Assembly (NCBI RefSeq): GCF_036700095.1
Contig: NZ_CP144918.1
Location: 1,117,001 to 1,181,000, forward strand
Source of the DNA: Pelagerythrobacter marensis
GTDB lineage: Bacteria; Pseudomonadota; Alphaproteobacteria; Sphingomonadales; Sphingomonadaceae
Length of the DNA stretch: 64,000 nt
Reading direction: 5' to 3'
Shown one piece after another: positions 50,139-58,755 of the stretch. The position numbers were made by a program, and so were the translations under genes. Position 1 is the first letter of the stretch. Each line of letters begins with the position of its first letter. The notes under the pieces were generated by a model. That model ran no database searches, was not told the DNA's origin, and saw nothing but the letters and a program-made list of their open reading frames with translations.

Positions 50139-51034
50139 TCCTCGACAGACGGACCGCGCTGGCGGGCGGTATCGCGCTGGCGGCGAGCGCTTGCGTGCCG
50201 GTGGAGCGCGCGCGCGACGGCCGCTTCGCCGCCTTGCTCAACATTGCCGAGGAATCGGCCAATGGGACATTGGGCGTGGCCGTTCTCGATACCGGCACCG
50301 GCCGGGTCTGGGGCCACAACGATTATGCCCGTTTCCCGCAGCTTTCCTCGTTCAAGCTCTCGCTCGCGGCATTGGTGCTCCATCTGGACGAGACCGGCGC
50401 CCTCGACGCGGACGAGCACATTGCCTGGGAGGCGAGCGAACTTCTCGACTACGCGCCATTTGCGAAGGAACGGCTGGATCGGGGCGCGACGCTGCGCGAA
50501 CTGGCGGAAGCGACGCAGACGCTGAGCGACAACACCGCGGCCAACGTACTCCTGCGTCGTCTCGGCGGTCCCGAGCGGCTGACCGCCTTCTGGCGTGAGA
50601 TCGGGGACGAGACAAGCCGGCTCGACCGGACGGAGCCCGAACTCAACAATGTCCCGCCAGGGGAAATCCGGGATACGACCACCCCCGCGGCAGCGGTGCA
50701 TACGCTGAACCGCCTGATCTACGGCGACGCGCTGGGCGATGCCGCGCGCGCGACGCTGAAGACCTGGATGGCGGAAACCCGCACCGGAATGCGCCGCGTG
50801 CGCGCCGGATTGCCGCCCGAGTGGCCTGCGGGGGACAAGACGGGCACGTCGTTCTGGCCGGGCATGGGCAGCGTCTATGTCGATGTCGGCTATGTCGAGC
50901 CCGCGGGCCGCGCGCCGCTGACCTTCGCGGCATACTTTCGCGCGGCGCGCCAGCATACGAGCGTCGACCCGCGGGCCGAAGGCGCGCTGGCGGAAGTCGG
51001 CCGGATCATTGCAAGGTACGCGACCGAAGGCTGA
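50129..51034 (+). CDS. bla: Class A beta-lactamase
   Basis: A 301-residue serine beta-lactamase with every class A hallmark: S73-S-F-K76, S133-D-N135, E169-P-E-L-N173 (the E166/N170 positions) and K237-T-G239. The leader DRRTALAGGIALAASAC combines a twin-arginine pair (R7, R8) with a lipobox-like Cys at 22, so it is Tat-exported and possibly lipid-anchored. The ATG at 50129 lies inside the end of the GNAT gene. It likely confers some penicillin or cephalosporin hydrolysis; no regulator (ampR, blaI) is adjacent. Chromosomal codon use matches the neighbours. Confidence 0.92.
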   Translation: MVVILDRRTALAGGIALAASACVPVERARDGRFAALLNIAEESANGTLGVAVLDTGTGRVWGHNDYARFPQLSSFKLSLAALVLHLDETGALDADEHIAWEASELLDYAPFAKERLDRGATLRELAEATQTLSDNTAANVLLRRLGGPERLTAFWREIGDETSRLDRTEPELNNVPPGEIRDTTTPAAAVHTLNRLIYGDALGDAARATLKTWMAETRTGMRRVRAGLPPEWPAGDKTGTSFWPGMGSVYVDVGYVEPAGRAPLTFAAYFRAARQHTSVDPRAEGALAEVGRIIARYATEG

Positions 51035-51076
51035 GCGGGCGATCCCGACGCTTCTTCGGCCCCGCCCCGGGCGCGT

Positions 51077-52084
51077 CTATTCCTGTGCGAAGATCGCCAC
51101 CTCGCTGGCGCCGCTGCTGTTCGCGCGTCCGCGGTACATGCCGGCGGAATTGAAGCTGAACACCGCCTCGCCATCCTTCGACATCACGATCACACCGCCG
51201 TCGCCGCCCATTGCCGCGACTTCGGCAATGACCGTGTCCGACGCCTGCTGAACGCCTTCGCCGGCCAGCAGCACGCGGTCGCAGATCGCCTGGGCAACGC
51301 CGGCGCGGATGAAGAATTCGCCCCATCCGGTGGCGGACACCGCGCAAGAGCGGTCGTCGGCCCAGGTTCCGGCGCCGATCACCGGGGCATCGCCGATCCG
51401 TCCCCAGCGCTTGCCCGTCATGCCCCCGGTGGAGGTTCCGGCAGCGAGATGCCCCTTCTGGTCGCGCGCCACCGCGCCCACAGTGCCGAACTTGTATTCG
51501 ACGTCGAGCGCGGAAACTTCCCTCGCCTTCATATCGTCCAGCTGCTGCCGGCGATGCGGAGTTGCGAACCATTCGGCCGGCATCCGTTCCAGCCGCTTGG
51601 CCGTCGCAAACTGTTCGGCGCCGGCGCCCGACAGGAAGACATGGCGCCCGTCGTCCATCACCGCGCGGGCGAGGTGGATCGGATGGCGCACCGTGGTCAC
51701 CCCGGCCACCGCGCCTGCGGCGCGCGTCCGCCCGTCCATGATCGAGGCGTCCATTTCATTGGTCCCCTCCCAGGTGAAGACCGAGCCGCGTCCGGCGTTG
51801 AACAGCGGATTGTCCTCCAGCAGGACGATCGCGGCCTCCACCGCGTCCAGCGCATCGCCGCCATCGGCAAGAACGCGCGCCCCCGCGTCGAGCGCCGCCT
51901 GCAATGCGCTGCGATAGGCCTGCTCGCGTTCGGGAGTCATATTCTCCCGCTTCAGCGTGCCCGCACCGCCATGGATCGCGAGCGACCAGCGAGGCGGCTC
52001 CGCTTCTTCCGCAGCGGGCTGGGCGGCAAGTGTTGCCGGGAACAGGGCAAGTATCGCGACAAGCGCGGCCAATGGTTTGATCAT
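51077..52084 (-). CDS. Isoaspartyl peptidase/L-asparaginase (Ntn-hydrolase)
   Basis: A 335-residue plant-type asparaginase that removes isoaspartyl residues or deamidates Asn. A signal peptide (about residues 1-22) directs it to the periplasm. Family motifs are AIHGGAGTL and FNAGRGSVF; autocleavage before T201 (KFGTVGAVARD) would expose the nucleophilic Thr, with GTSTGGMTGK following. It is convergent with bla and divergent from the channel gene. Confidence 0.93.
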   Translation of the reverse strand: MIKPLAALVAILALFPATLAAQPAAEEAEPPRWSLAIHGGAGTLKRENMTPEREQAYRSALQAALDAGARVLADGGDALDAVEAAIVLLEDNPLFNAGRGSVFTWEGTNEMDASIMDGRTRAAGAVAGVTTVRHPIHLARAVMDDGRHVFLSGAGAEQFATAKRLERMPAEWFATPHRRQQLDDMKAREVSALDVEYKFGTVGAVARDQKGHLAAGTSTGGMTGKRWGRIGDAPVIGAGTWADDRSCAVSATGWGEFFIRAGVAQAICDRVLLAGEGVQQASDTVIAEVAAMGGDGGVIVMSKDGEAVFSFNSAGMYRGRANSSGASEVAIFAQE

Positions 52085-52207
52085 GAACGGCACGCTAGTG
52101 CCCGGCGCGCCGAACGCAAGCACGTGTTGTCCACTGCCATTCGTGCGCAGGTTTCGCGCGGCTCGACAAAGTGCTAAAGTCTTGATCTCACAGCAGGGAG
52201 ATAGCCA

Positions 52208-53437
52208 ATGCAATTCGGCAACTACCGCTTTGACCAGGAACTGGCTTTACATATCGCGGAAAAGGCGATCTGGGCCATTGTCATCCTGGTCGTCACCTGG
52301 GCAGTGGCGCGCGCCGCCAAATGGGCCTTTGCCAAACTGGTCGACAATGTCGCGATCTTTCGCCGCAGTACCGGCAACGGGACGAGCCTGGGCGAATCCC
52401 TCGGCAAGATCGTCAGCCTGCTGATCTGGCTGTTCGGCCTGCTAATTCTCCTCAGCGTTCTCGGCCTCGGCAATGCCGTCGGGCCGCTCAACACTTTGCT
52501 CGACAGCGTCATGGCCTTCATCCCGCGTCTCGTCGGCGCGGCGCTGATCTTCTTCATCGGCCTGATGATCGCCCGGATCGTGCGCGATCTGGTCGTCACC
52601 ACGCTGCAGACGATCGACTTCGACAAATGGGCCAATCGCGGCGGGATCGACACGGTTACCGGGAACAGTGCGATCAGCCGGACGATCGGGACCATTCTTT
52701 ATGCTCTGATCGTGATTTTTGCCGCAATTCTCGCGCTCGATGCGCTCGATCTCCAGAGCGTGTCGGCTCCGGCAAGCAATATGCTGCAGCTCATCTTCGA
52801 TGCGATCCCGCGGATCATCGGCGCGGCCTTGCTGCTTGGGATCGGTTATCTGATCGGCCGGTTCCTCGTACCGCTGATCAAGGACGTGCTGGTCGGGCTG
52901 GGCGTCGACCGCGCGCTGGGCGCGACCGAGCTGCTTCCCGACAACACGACCGCCACCGATCTGATCGCACGCGTGGCGCAGATCGCGATCGTCCTGTTCT
53001 TCGCGATTGCCGCAACGCGCCTGCTCGGGTTCCCCGAACTGACCGCCATTCTCGACCAGGTGCTCGAACTCGGGGGTCGGGTCGTCTTCGGTGCCGTGGT
53101 GATCCTTGTCGGGTTCCTCATCGCGCGGCTTCTGGTGCGGATGATTTCCGGCGCGGGCGAGACGAATCTCGCCGGCACGATCATCAAGTGGGCCACGATC
53201 TTCGTCTTCACTTTCATGGGGCTGAGCTTCATGCAGGTGGGCGACGAAATCGTCCGTATCTTCTTCAGTGCGATGGTGATCGGCGGCGCGGTGGCCGCGG
53301 CTCTCGCCTTCGGTCTCGGCGGGCGCAACTGGGCCGCACGCAAGCTGGAGGAATGGGACGCGGAGGCATCGTCGTCGTCGGCTTCGAACCCGCCACGCGG
53401 CGAAACCGGGAACGATCCGCTGCCGCCCGGCGCGTAA
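52208..53437 (+). CDS. Mechanosensitive-channel TM-helix repeat membrane protein
   Basis: A 409-residue membrane protein with several hydrophobic segments (about eight to ten) arranged as repeated units such as IPRLVGAALIFFIGLMIAR and IPRIIGAALLLGIGYLIGR. This repeat is that of the conserved TM-helix family (CmpX-like) linked to small mechanosensitive channels. A full MscS beta domain is absent. Its role is probably in envelope osmotic sensing, inferred from the family only. Confidence 0.85.
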   Translation: MQFGNYRFDQELALHIAEKAIWAIVILVVTWAVARAAKWAFAKLVDNVAIFRRSTGNGTSLGESLGKIVSLLIWLFGLLILLSVLGLGNAVGPLNTLLDSVMAFIPRLVGAALIFFIGLMIARIVRDLVVTTLQTIDFDKWANRGGIDTVTGNSAISRTIGTILYALIVIFAAILALDALDLQSVSAPASNMLQLIFDAIPRIIGAALLLGIGYLIGRFLVPLIKDVLVGLGVDRALGATELLPDNTTATDLIARVAQIAIVLFFAIAATRLLGFPELTAILDQVLELGGRVVFGAVVILVGFLIARLLVRMISGAGETNLAGTIIKWATIFVFTFMGLSFMQVGDEIVRIFFSAMVIGGAVAAALAFGLGGRNWAARKLEEWDAEASSSSASNPPRGETGNDPLPPGA

Positions 53438-53481
53438 GCAACGCGGATCGAGGGGGGCGCGCGGTCTGCGCCCCCGGACAG

Positions 53482-53516
53482 AAAGGGGCGCGGGTCCGGC
53501 AGGGTCCGCGCCCTTT
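53482..53516. terminator. Terminator-like hairpin after the TM-helix gene
   Basis: Arms AAAGGGGCGCGG (53482-53493) and CCGCGCCCTTT (53506-53516) with one bulge. A-run and T-run flank the stem, so it could act in either direction. Confidence 0.6.
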
Positions 53517-53587
53517 CTCGCAGGGGCAGGCCCGCTCGTGCGGCAGGGGTCATTGCCCCGTCATCCCTGCGTGCGTATATGGCGGCC

Positions 53588-54751
53588 ATGTCTGCAATTC
53601 GCCCCTGGCGCGCGATCGAGCGTCGCAAGAGCCGCCGGATCATGGTCGGCAACGTGCCCGTGGGCGGCGATGCGCCGATCACGGTGCAGACGATGACCAA
53701 CACCCCGACCGAGGACGCCGCGGCGACGATCGACCAGATCCGCCGGTGCGAGGACGCGGGGGCGGACATCATCCGCGTTTCCTGCCCGACCGAGGAAGCG
53801 ACCGCCGCGATGCCCGCGATCGTGCGGGCGGCGAACATCCCGGTCGTCGCCGACATCCATTTCCACTACAAGCGCGCGCTCGAAGCGGCTGACGCGGGCG
53901 CGGCCTGCCTGCGGATCAACCCCGGCAATATCGGCAGCGACGCGCGCGTCGCCGAAGTGATCCGCGCGGCCAAGGCCAACGGCTGCGCGATCCGCATCGG
54001 CGTCAACGCCGGCAGCCTCGAGAAGGACCTGCTCGAGAAATACGGCGAGCCGTGCCCCGAAGCGCTGGTCGAAAGCGCGCTCGACCATATCAAGCTGCTG
54101 CAGGATCACGATTTTCACGAATACAAAGTGGCAGTGAAGGCGAGCGACGTGTTCCTCGCGGTCAGCGCCTACATGGGCCTCGCCGAAGCGGTCGACTGCC
54201 CGCTGCACCTCGGCATTACCGAAGCCGGCGGCCTGATCGGCGGGACGGTGAAATCGAGCATCGGCATCGGCAATCTGCTGTGGGCCGGGATCGGCGACAC
54301 GATCCGCGTCTCGCTCTCGGCCGAACCGGAAGACGAAGTGCGCGTGGGGTTCGAGATTCTCAAGGCGCTCGGCCTCAGGACCCGCGGCGTGCGCGTGGTC
54401 TCCTGCCCCTCCTGCGCGCGCCAGGGGTTCGACGTGATCCGCACCGTCCAGGCGCTCGAGGAGCGCTTGCAGCATATCAAGACGCCGCTGTCGCTCTCGG
54501 TCCTCGGCTGCGTCGTCAACGGCCCGGGCGAGGCGCGCGAGACCGACATCGGGATCACCGGCGGCGGCAAGGGCAAGCACATGGTCTATCTCTCCGGGGT
54601 GACCGACCACCACGTCTCCGACGCCGACATGCTCGACCATATCGTCGACCTGGTCGAGAAGAAGGCCGCCGAGATCGAAGCGGACATGAGCGACGCCGGG
54701 CAGGCCGACGAAATGCCTGCGGCGGTGAAACAAGCAGAAGTCGCGAAATAG
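53588..54751 (+). CDS. ispG: (E)-4-hydroxy-3-methylbut-2-enyl-diphosphate synthase
   Basis: A 387-residue GcpE/IspG, the penultimate enzyme of the MEP isoprenoid pathway. The cluster ligands are C273 and C276 in SCPSC and C308 in GCVVNGPGE (with E315 expected to be catalytic). The ATG at 53588 (MSAIRPW) matches homologs better than one 9 nt upstream. Its stop codon shares a base with the next gene's GTG. Confidence 0.95.
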   Translation: MSAIRPWRAIERRKSRRIMVGNVPVGGDAPITVQTMTNTPTEDAAATIDQIRRCEDAGADIIRVSCPTEEATAAMPAIVRAANIPVVADIHFHYKRALEAADAGAACLRINPGNIGSDARVAEVIRAAKANGCAIRIGVNAGSLEKDLLEKYGEPCPEALVESALDHIKLLQDHDFHEYKVAVKASDVFLAVSAYMGLAEAVDCPLHLGITEAGGLIGGTVKSSIGIGNLLWAGIGDTIRVSLSAEPEDEVRVGFEILKALGLRTRGVRVVSCPSCARQGFDVIRTVQALEERLQHIKTPLSLSVLGCVVNGPGEARETDIGITGGGKGKHMVYLSGVTDHHVSDADMLDHIVDLVEKKAAEIEADMSDAGQADEMPAAVKQAEVAK

Positions 54752-55287
54752 TGGAGTTTGAACTGCTCCCACTTTCCTGGGATGCTGTAGCTGTTTTTGC
54801 GACGGGCTTCGCGGCTGTCATAGGTGCCACCTGCATTGGTTTGAGACAGGCGGAAATTACTGAACGCCAGATCGAGGTTCAGCGTGAGCAGGCAGAGAGT
54901 GATCGCCAGCTTCGTGCCAATGATTTAAAGCTCCGGTTGATGGAGCGACGCGCCAACTGCGTGCAGAAACTCCGCGAGATCTACCTGACTATAACCTCCG
55001 AAGGCGAGCTGCCTAATGAGGACAGAGCCAAGCTTTTCTCTATTATTCAGGAGATTGAATTAATATTCAGAGAGGATGTTGTCGAAGGATTGAGGGAGGT
55101 GGCCCTCGCTTCTTATCGGCTGCGCTTTAAGAGGCTTAGGGCTGAGAGAGAATTCAAGCGTGGAAATATAGAAAAATCAGGAAAAGAGGATGAAGAGGCG
55201 AATGAACTAGAAGGCATCATTTTTGATAAACTTCCGATCTTGATCGATTCTATGGTGAAGCATTCACGCCTGCACGACATTTCCTGA
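54751..55287 (+). CDS. AT-rich hypothetical protein, TM helix plus coiled coil
   Basis: I do not recognise a characterised function. The 178-residue product has one TM helix (about residues 12-32), then a long charged coiled coil beginning RQAEITERQIEVQREQAESD and including LKLRLMERRANCVQKL. This layout is common among stand-alone hypothetical proteins of patchy distribution. The gene is visibly poorer in G+C than its neighbours (codons such as ATA, TTA, AGA and GAT), which suggests recent transfer. The GTG at 54751 overlaps the ispG stop by one base, so its start is probably fused to an existing transcript. Confidence 0.65.
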   Translation: MEFELLPLSWDAVAVFATGFAAVIGATCIGLRQAEITERQIEVQREQAESDRQLRANDLKLRLMERRANCVQKLREIYLTITSEGELPNEDRAKLFSIIQEIELIFREDVVEGLREVALASYRLRFKRLRAEREFKRGNIEKSGKEDEEANELEGIIFDKLPILIDSMVKHSRLHDIS

Positions 55288-55398
55288 ATTCCTGCCTTGG
55301 TTCACGATATACGCTGCGATTGGCTCCGGAGAACCGCACGCCAATACTCCGTGCCCCGTTCACGCTCCCGTTACCGCCTGTTATGCTAAGGTGTGCGC

Positions 55399-56115
55399 AT
55401 GGACAGACGCGGCATTATCAAAGGGACTCTCGCTCTCGGCGCAACGCTGGCCTTGCCCGCCCGCCTGCCCGCGCAGGTGCGCATGGGTACGCCGCGCGAC
55501 GCGATCCTGGTCGAGATCGCCAAACGCGAGCAGCAGAAAGCCGGATCGATGCTCTGGCGCACCGATATCGTCGGCATTGCCGATTTCGGGCTGCACAGCG
55601 CCGAGCCACGGTTTCACTTCGTGAACCTCGAAGCCGGGCGGGTCGATTCGTACCTGGTCACCCATGGCAGTGGTTCCGATCCCGAGCACGACGGGTGGCT
55701 CAACTGGTTCTCCAACGTGCCCGAATCGCTCTGCACCAGCCGCGGCGCCTATATGACCTACGGCTGGTACACCGGCCGTTTCGGCACATCGATCCGGCTG
55801 GAAGGGCTGGAGGCGGACAATTCGAACGCGCTCGACCGCGCGATCGTGATGCACCGCGCGGACTATGCGGAGCCGGAGCATATCGCGCGCTGGGGCCGGC
55901 TTGGCCGCTCCAACGGCTGCTTCGCCATGGGTGATGCCGATTTCAAGCGCGCGCTGCTCCAGCTCGGCGGCGGGCGGGTCCTGTTCGCCGACCGGCTGGG
56001 CCTGGCGCCCGACGGCTCGACGATCGTCCGCCCGCAGCAGGAAATGGGCGAGATCAGGCCGCTGATGCCCGATCCGCCGCGCGGCGACGACGTGCTGAAC
56101 CCGGGCGTTTACTGA
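55399..56115 (+). CDS. Murein L,D-transpeptidase catalytic-domain protein (Tat-exported)
   Basis: A 238-residue periplasmic protein. The leader MDRRGIIKG followed by a hydrophobic segment fits the Tat route. The catalytic block has H152 (VMHRADYA) and C174 in GRSNGCFAM, as in the PF13645-type L,D-transpeptidase family, with the SxGC form altered to SNGC. It may cross-link peptidoglycan or attach proteins to it. It is convergent with the second L,D-transpeptidase, with 5 bp between stop codons. Confidence 0.85.
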   Translation: MDRRGIIKGTLALGATLALPARLPAQVRMGTPRDAILVEIAKREQQKAGSMLWRTDIVGIADFGLHSAEPRFHFVNLEAGRVDSYLVTHGSGSDPEHDGWLNWFSNVPESLCTSRGAYMTYGWYTGRFGTSIRLEGLEADNSNALDRAIVMHRADYAEPEHIARWGRLGRSNGCFAMGDADFKRALLQLGGGRVLFADRLGLAPDGSTIVRPQQEMGEIRPLMPDPPRGDDVLNPGVY

Positions 56116-56120
56116 AGCGC

Positions 56121-57593
56121 TCAGGTCGTTTTCATGTCGTCGATGATTTCGACCGCTTCCTCGCTGGTGCGGCGAGCACGATGTTGTTCGCGCGGCGCGT
56201 CCAGCGCGGCCAGCACGGGGGCATCGCGGTCGTAGATGTCCTTGAACGTGCGCAGCTTGCCGTCGATGTCGGTCCCCATCGTGAAATAGGTGATATAGAC
56301 CGGCATCCGGCTTTCGAACGGAACGCGCGTGTATTCGCCCGATTTCAGGATCTCGACCGCTTCCTGCGCGGCCGCCTTGCGTTCCTCGTCCGTCTCCGGG
56401 TTCTTCGCCAGGATCGCGAGAGTGATCGCCAGCTCGCTCGCCCGTTCGGTGCGGATGCAGCCGTGGCTCAGCGCGCGATTGGCGTTGTTGAACAGATGGC
56501 GCGAAGGCGTGTCGTGCAGGAAGATCGCGTGGGGGTTGGGCATGTCGAGCTTCATCAGCCCCAGCGAATTGCCGGGGCCGGGTTGCTGCACGACCGTGAT
56601 CATGCCCGTTTCCTTGTTCCGCCAGCCCTTGTAGCCGTTGGCGCGCGCCCAGGCGGGATTGCCGAGAACGCGCGCGCCGAGGCCTTCGCCTTTCACGATC
56701 GATTGCGGCACGGTCCAGTTGGGGTTGAAAATCACCCCTTCGACCGTTTCGGCGAGCTGCGGGGTCGCCGTGCGTCCCGGCTTGCCGACGATCGTCTTGT
56801 ACGTGCGCATGATCTTGTCGTTGACCGTCAGGCGCAGCTGATATTCGGGCACGTTGGTGATCAGGTACTGGCTGCCCAGGTCGCGGGCGAGCCAGCGCCA
56901 GCGGTCCATGTTGGCGCGGATCAGCTTGCGACGCGCTGTGGCATCGGCCGGCGTCGCGGCCAGTTCCTCGCGCAGACGGGCGTAATCGGGATGCAGCGGG
57001 GCGACGGACTGCAGCGCACCGGCGATATCGCCGCTCGCCAGCGCCTCGGCCATCACGTCGCCGGTGCGGTAGCGGTCGGGATCGGGATCGACCACGAACC
57101 ACTGGCGCCGCGAGTCCATCGGCGTGCGGCCGTCGCGCATATCCTCCACCAGCCAGGCGAAGGCGCGGCTGGCCACCCGGTCGAGCTGCTCGCCCGGCCC
57201 GGCCAGGATGGCATTGCGCAATGCGGAAAGGTCGTAATCCGCCGGGTCCAGACCTTCGGCCCCGATCCCCTCGATCACTGCAACCAGCCGTTCGGCATTG
57301 GTCACGCTCCAGGGCTGAACCTCGGGGGTGAACTGCTGGACGACCTCGCGCGCGATCGTGGGTACGGGCTCGCCGGCCTCCTGCGAACTTTCGACAGCCG
57401 GGCTTTCGGCGGGCGGGTTTTCGGAAGGCGCGCTTGCCACCGCATCGTCGTCGGGATCGACCGGATATTCCCCGATCAGCTGCGATTCAGGGAGAAGGTT
57501 GTCCGGCGTGCGCTGCTGCGCTGCGGCCATTCCGGGAATGATCAGCGCCAGCGAAGCGGCAGCAAGAAAACTCGATTTGCGTGTGATGGTCAT
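56121..57593 (-). CDS. YcbB-type L,D-transpeptidase
   Basis: A 490-residue exported enzyme. A signal peptide (ends AAAQQ near residue 27) and an acidic linker precede a scaffold domain (about 85-240) and the YkuD catalytic domain with H360 (AIFLHDTPS) and C379 in SHGCIRTE. The size and order match E. coli LdtD (YcbB), which makes 3-3 cross-links and confers beta-lactam tolerance. The ATG at 57593 gives the proper signal peptide. Confidence 0.92.
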   Translation of the reverse strand: MTITRKSSFLAAASLALIIPGMAAAQQRTPDNLLPESQLIGEYPVDPDDDAVASAPSENPPAESPAVESSQEAGEPVPTIAREVVQQFTPEVQPWSVTNAERLVAVIEGIGAEGLDPADYDLSALRNAILAGPGEQLDRVASRAFAWLVEDMRDGRTPMDSRRQWFVVDPDPDRYRTGDVMAEALASGDIAGALQSVAPLHPDYARLREELAATPADATARRKLIRANMDRWRWLARDLGSQYLITNVPEYQLRLTVNDKIMRTYKTIVGKPGRTATPQLAETVEGVIFNPNWTVPQSIVKGEGLGARVLGNPAWARANGYKGWRNKETGMITVVQQPGPGNSLGLMKLDMPNPHAIFLHDTPSRHLFNNANRALSHGCIRTERASELAITLAILAKNPETDEERKAAAQEAVEILKSGEYTRVPFESRMPVYITYFTMGTDIDGKLRTFKDIYDRDAPVLAALDAPREQHRARRTSEEAVEIIDDMKTT

Positions 57594-57742
57594 ATACCTT
57601 CTCAACCCTAGGGCGCGCGCATCCGGTTGGTCTTGCAAGATTTTGCCCCATTGAATGACAAGCTTCAAGCATGCCGTCTGACTGAAGGCTGAATCGTTTG
57701 TAGTTAGATGACGTTCAGGCAGAGGCGGCTTATGCCGTCTTC

Positions 57743-58624
57743 ATGTTTTTCGAGCATCGCCTCATGCCGATTGTCGTTACCGCTGTCGGCATCGGGCTGT
57801 TCGCGGCGATGGATGCGTTCATGAAGTCGGCGTCGCTCGCCACCGGTGCCTATAGCGCACTGTTGCTGCGGAGCGCGGCCGGGTTCGCGCTCGTCGCGCC
57901 GCTCTGGCTTGTGCTGGGCGGGCGCTGGCCGCGGCGCGCGGTGCTGCGCATCCATCTCAAGCGCGGCGTGGTCGTCGCGTTCATGGCGCTGTCGTTCTTC
58001 TACGCCCTGGTGCGCCTGCCCCTGGCCGACGCGATTGCCCTGTCGTTCGTCGCGCCGCTGATCGCGCTCTATCTCGCCGCCCTTCTGCTGGGCGAGACGA
58101 TCGAGCGGCGCGCGATCGTTGCCGCGCTGCTGGGGCTGGCCGGGGTGGTCGTCATCGTCGGGGGGAAGCTCGGCAGCCAGGCGCTGGACCGGGAAACCGC
58201 GCTGGGGCTGGCCGCCATGGGATTTTCGACGCTGCTCTATGCCTGGAACCTGGTGATCCAGCGCGAACAGGCCCTGGTTGCGCGTCCGGTCGAAGTGGCG
58301 ACGTTCCAGAACGGCATCGTCGGGCTGGCGCTGCTGCCGCTGGCGCCGCTTCTGTTCGCGATGCCGGGCGCGGAGGCCTGGCGCGATATCGGCGCGGCCG
58401 CCCTGCTGGCGACCGGCGCGGCGATCCTGCTCGCCTGGGCCTATGCCCGGGCCGAGGCGCAAGTCCTCGTCCCGGTGGAATACAGCGCGTTTCTGTGGGC
58501 CGCGCTGTTCGGATGGCTGTTCTTCCGCGAAAGTCTCGGCCCCGGCACGGTGGCCGGCGCGGCGCTGATCGTGATCGGCTGCTGGATCGCGGCGCGGCGC
58601 CGGCCGGAGCAGAGCGCGCTGTGA
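57743..58624 (+). CDS. EamA/DMT-family transporter
   Basis: A 293-residue polytopic membrane protein with ten hydrophobic segments arranged as two EamA repeats; AAMDAFMKSA and SALLLRSAAGF in the first repeat and AEAQVLVPVEYSAFLWAALFGWLFF in the second are typical. Exporters of amino acids or metabolites are common in the family, but the substrate is not indicated. The ATG at 57743 is used; an ATG at 57764 is also possible. Confidence 0.88.
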   Translation: MFFEHRLMPIVVTAVGIGLFAAMDAFMKSASLATGAYSALLLRSAAGFALVAPLWLVLGGRWPRRAVLRIHLKRGVVVAFMALSFFYALVRLPLADAIALSFVAPLIALYLAALLLGETIERRAIVAALLGLAGVVVIVGGKLGSQALDRETALGLAAMGFSTLLYAWNLVIQREQALVARPVEVATFQNGIVGLALLPLAPLLFAMPGAEAWRDIGAAALLATGAAILLAWAYARAEAQVLVPVEYSAFLWAALFGWLFFRESLGPGTVAGAALIVIGCWIAARRRPEQSAL

Positions 58625-58655
58625 ATCGTCCGGCGCGGTAGTTGCCGCCTGCCCC

Positions 58656-58684
58656 TTGACGCATCGCGCCCGAACGCGCAGGTG
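58656..58684 (+). promoter_or_regulatory. Possible acnA promoter
   Basis: TTGACG, a 17-bp spacer and CAGGTG, 72 bp before the acnA start. The -10 deviates from the TAG form seen at the other promoters, so this is tentative. Confidence 0.35.
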
Positions 58685-58755
58685 CCGCGGCACATAGCGA
58701 CTCTCCGCCGGGGCGCAGCGCGGCGGTCGCGACCCATGAAAGGATGATGCACAGC

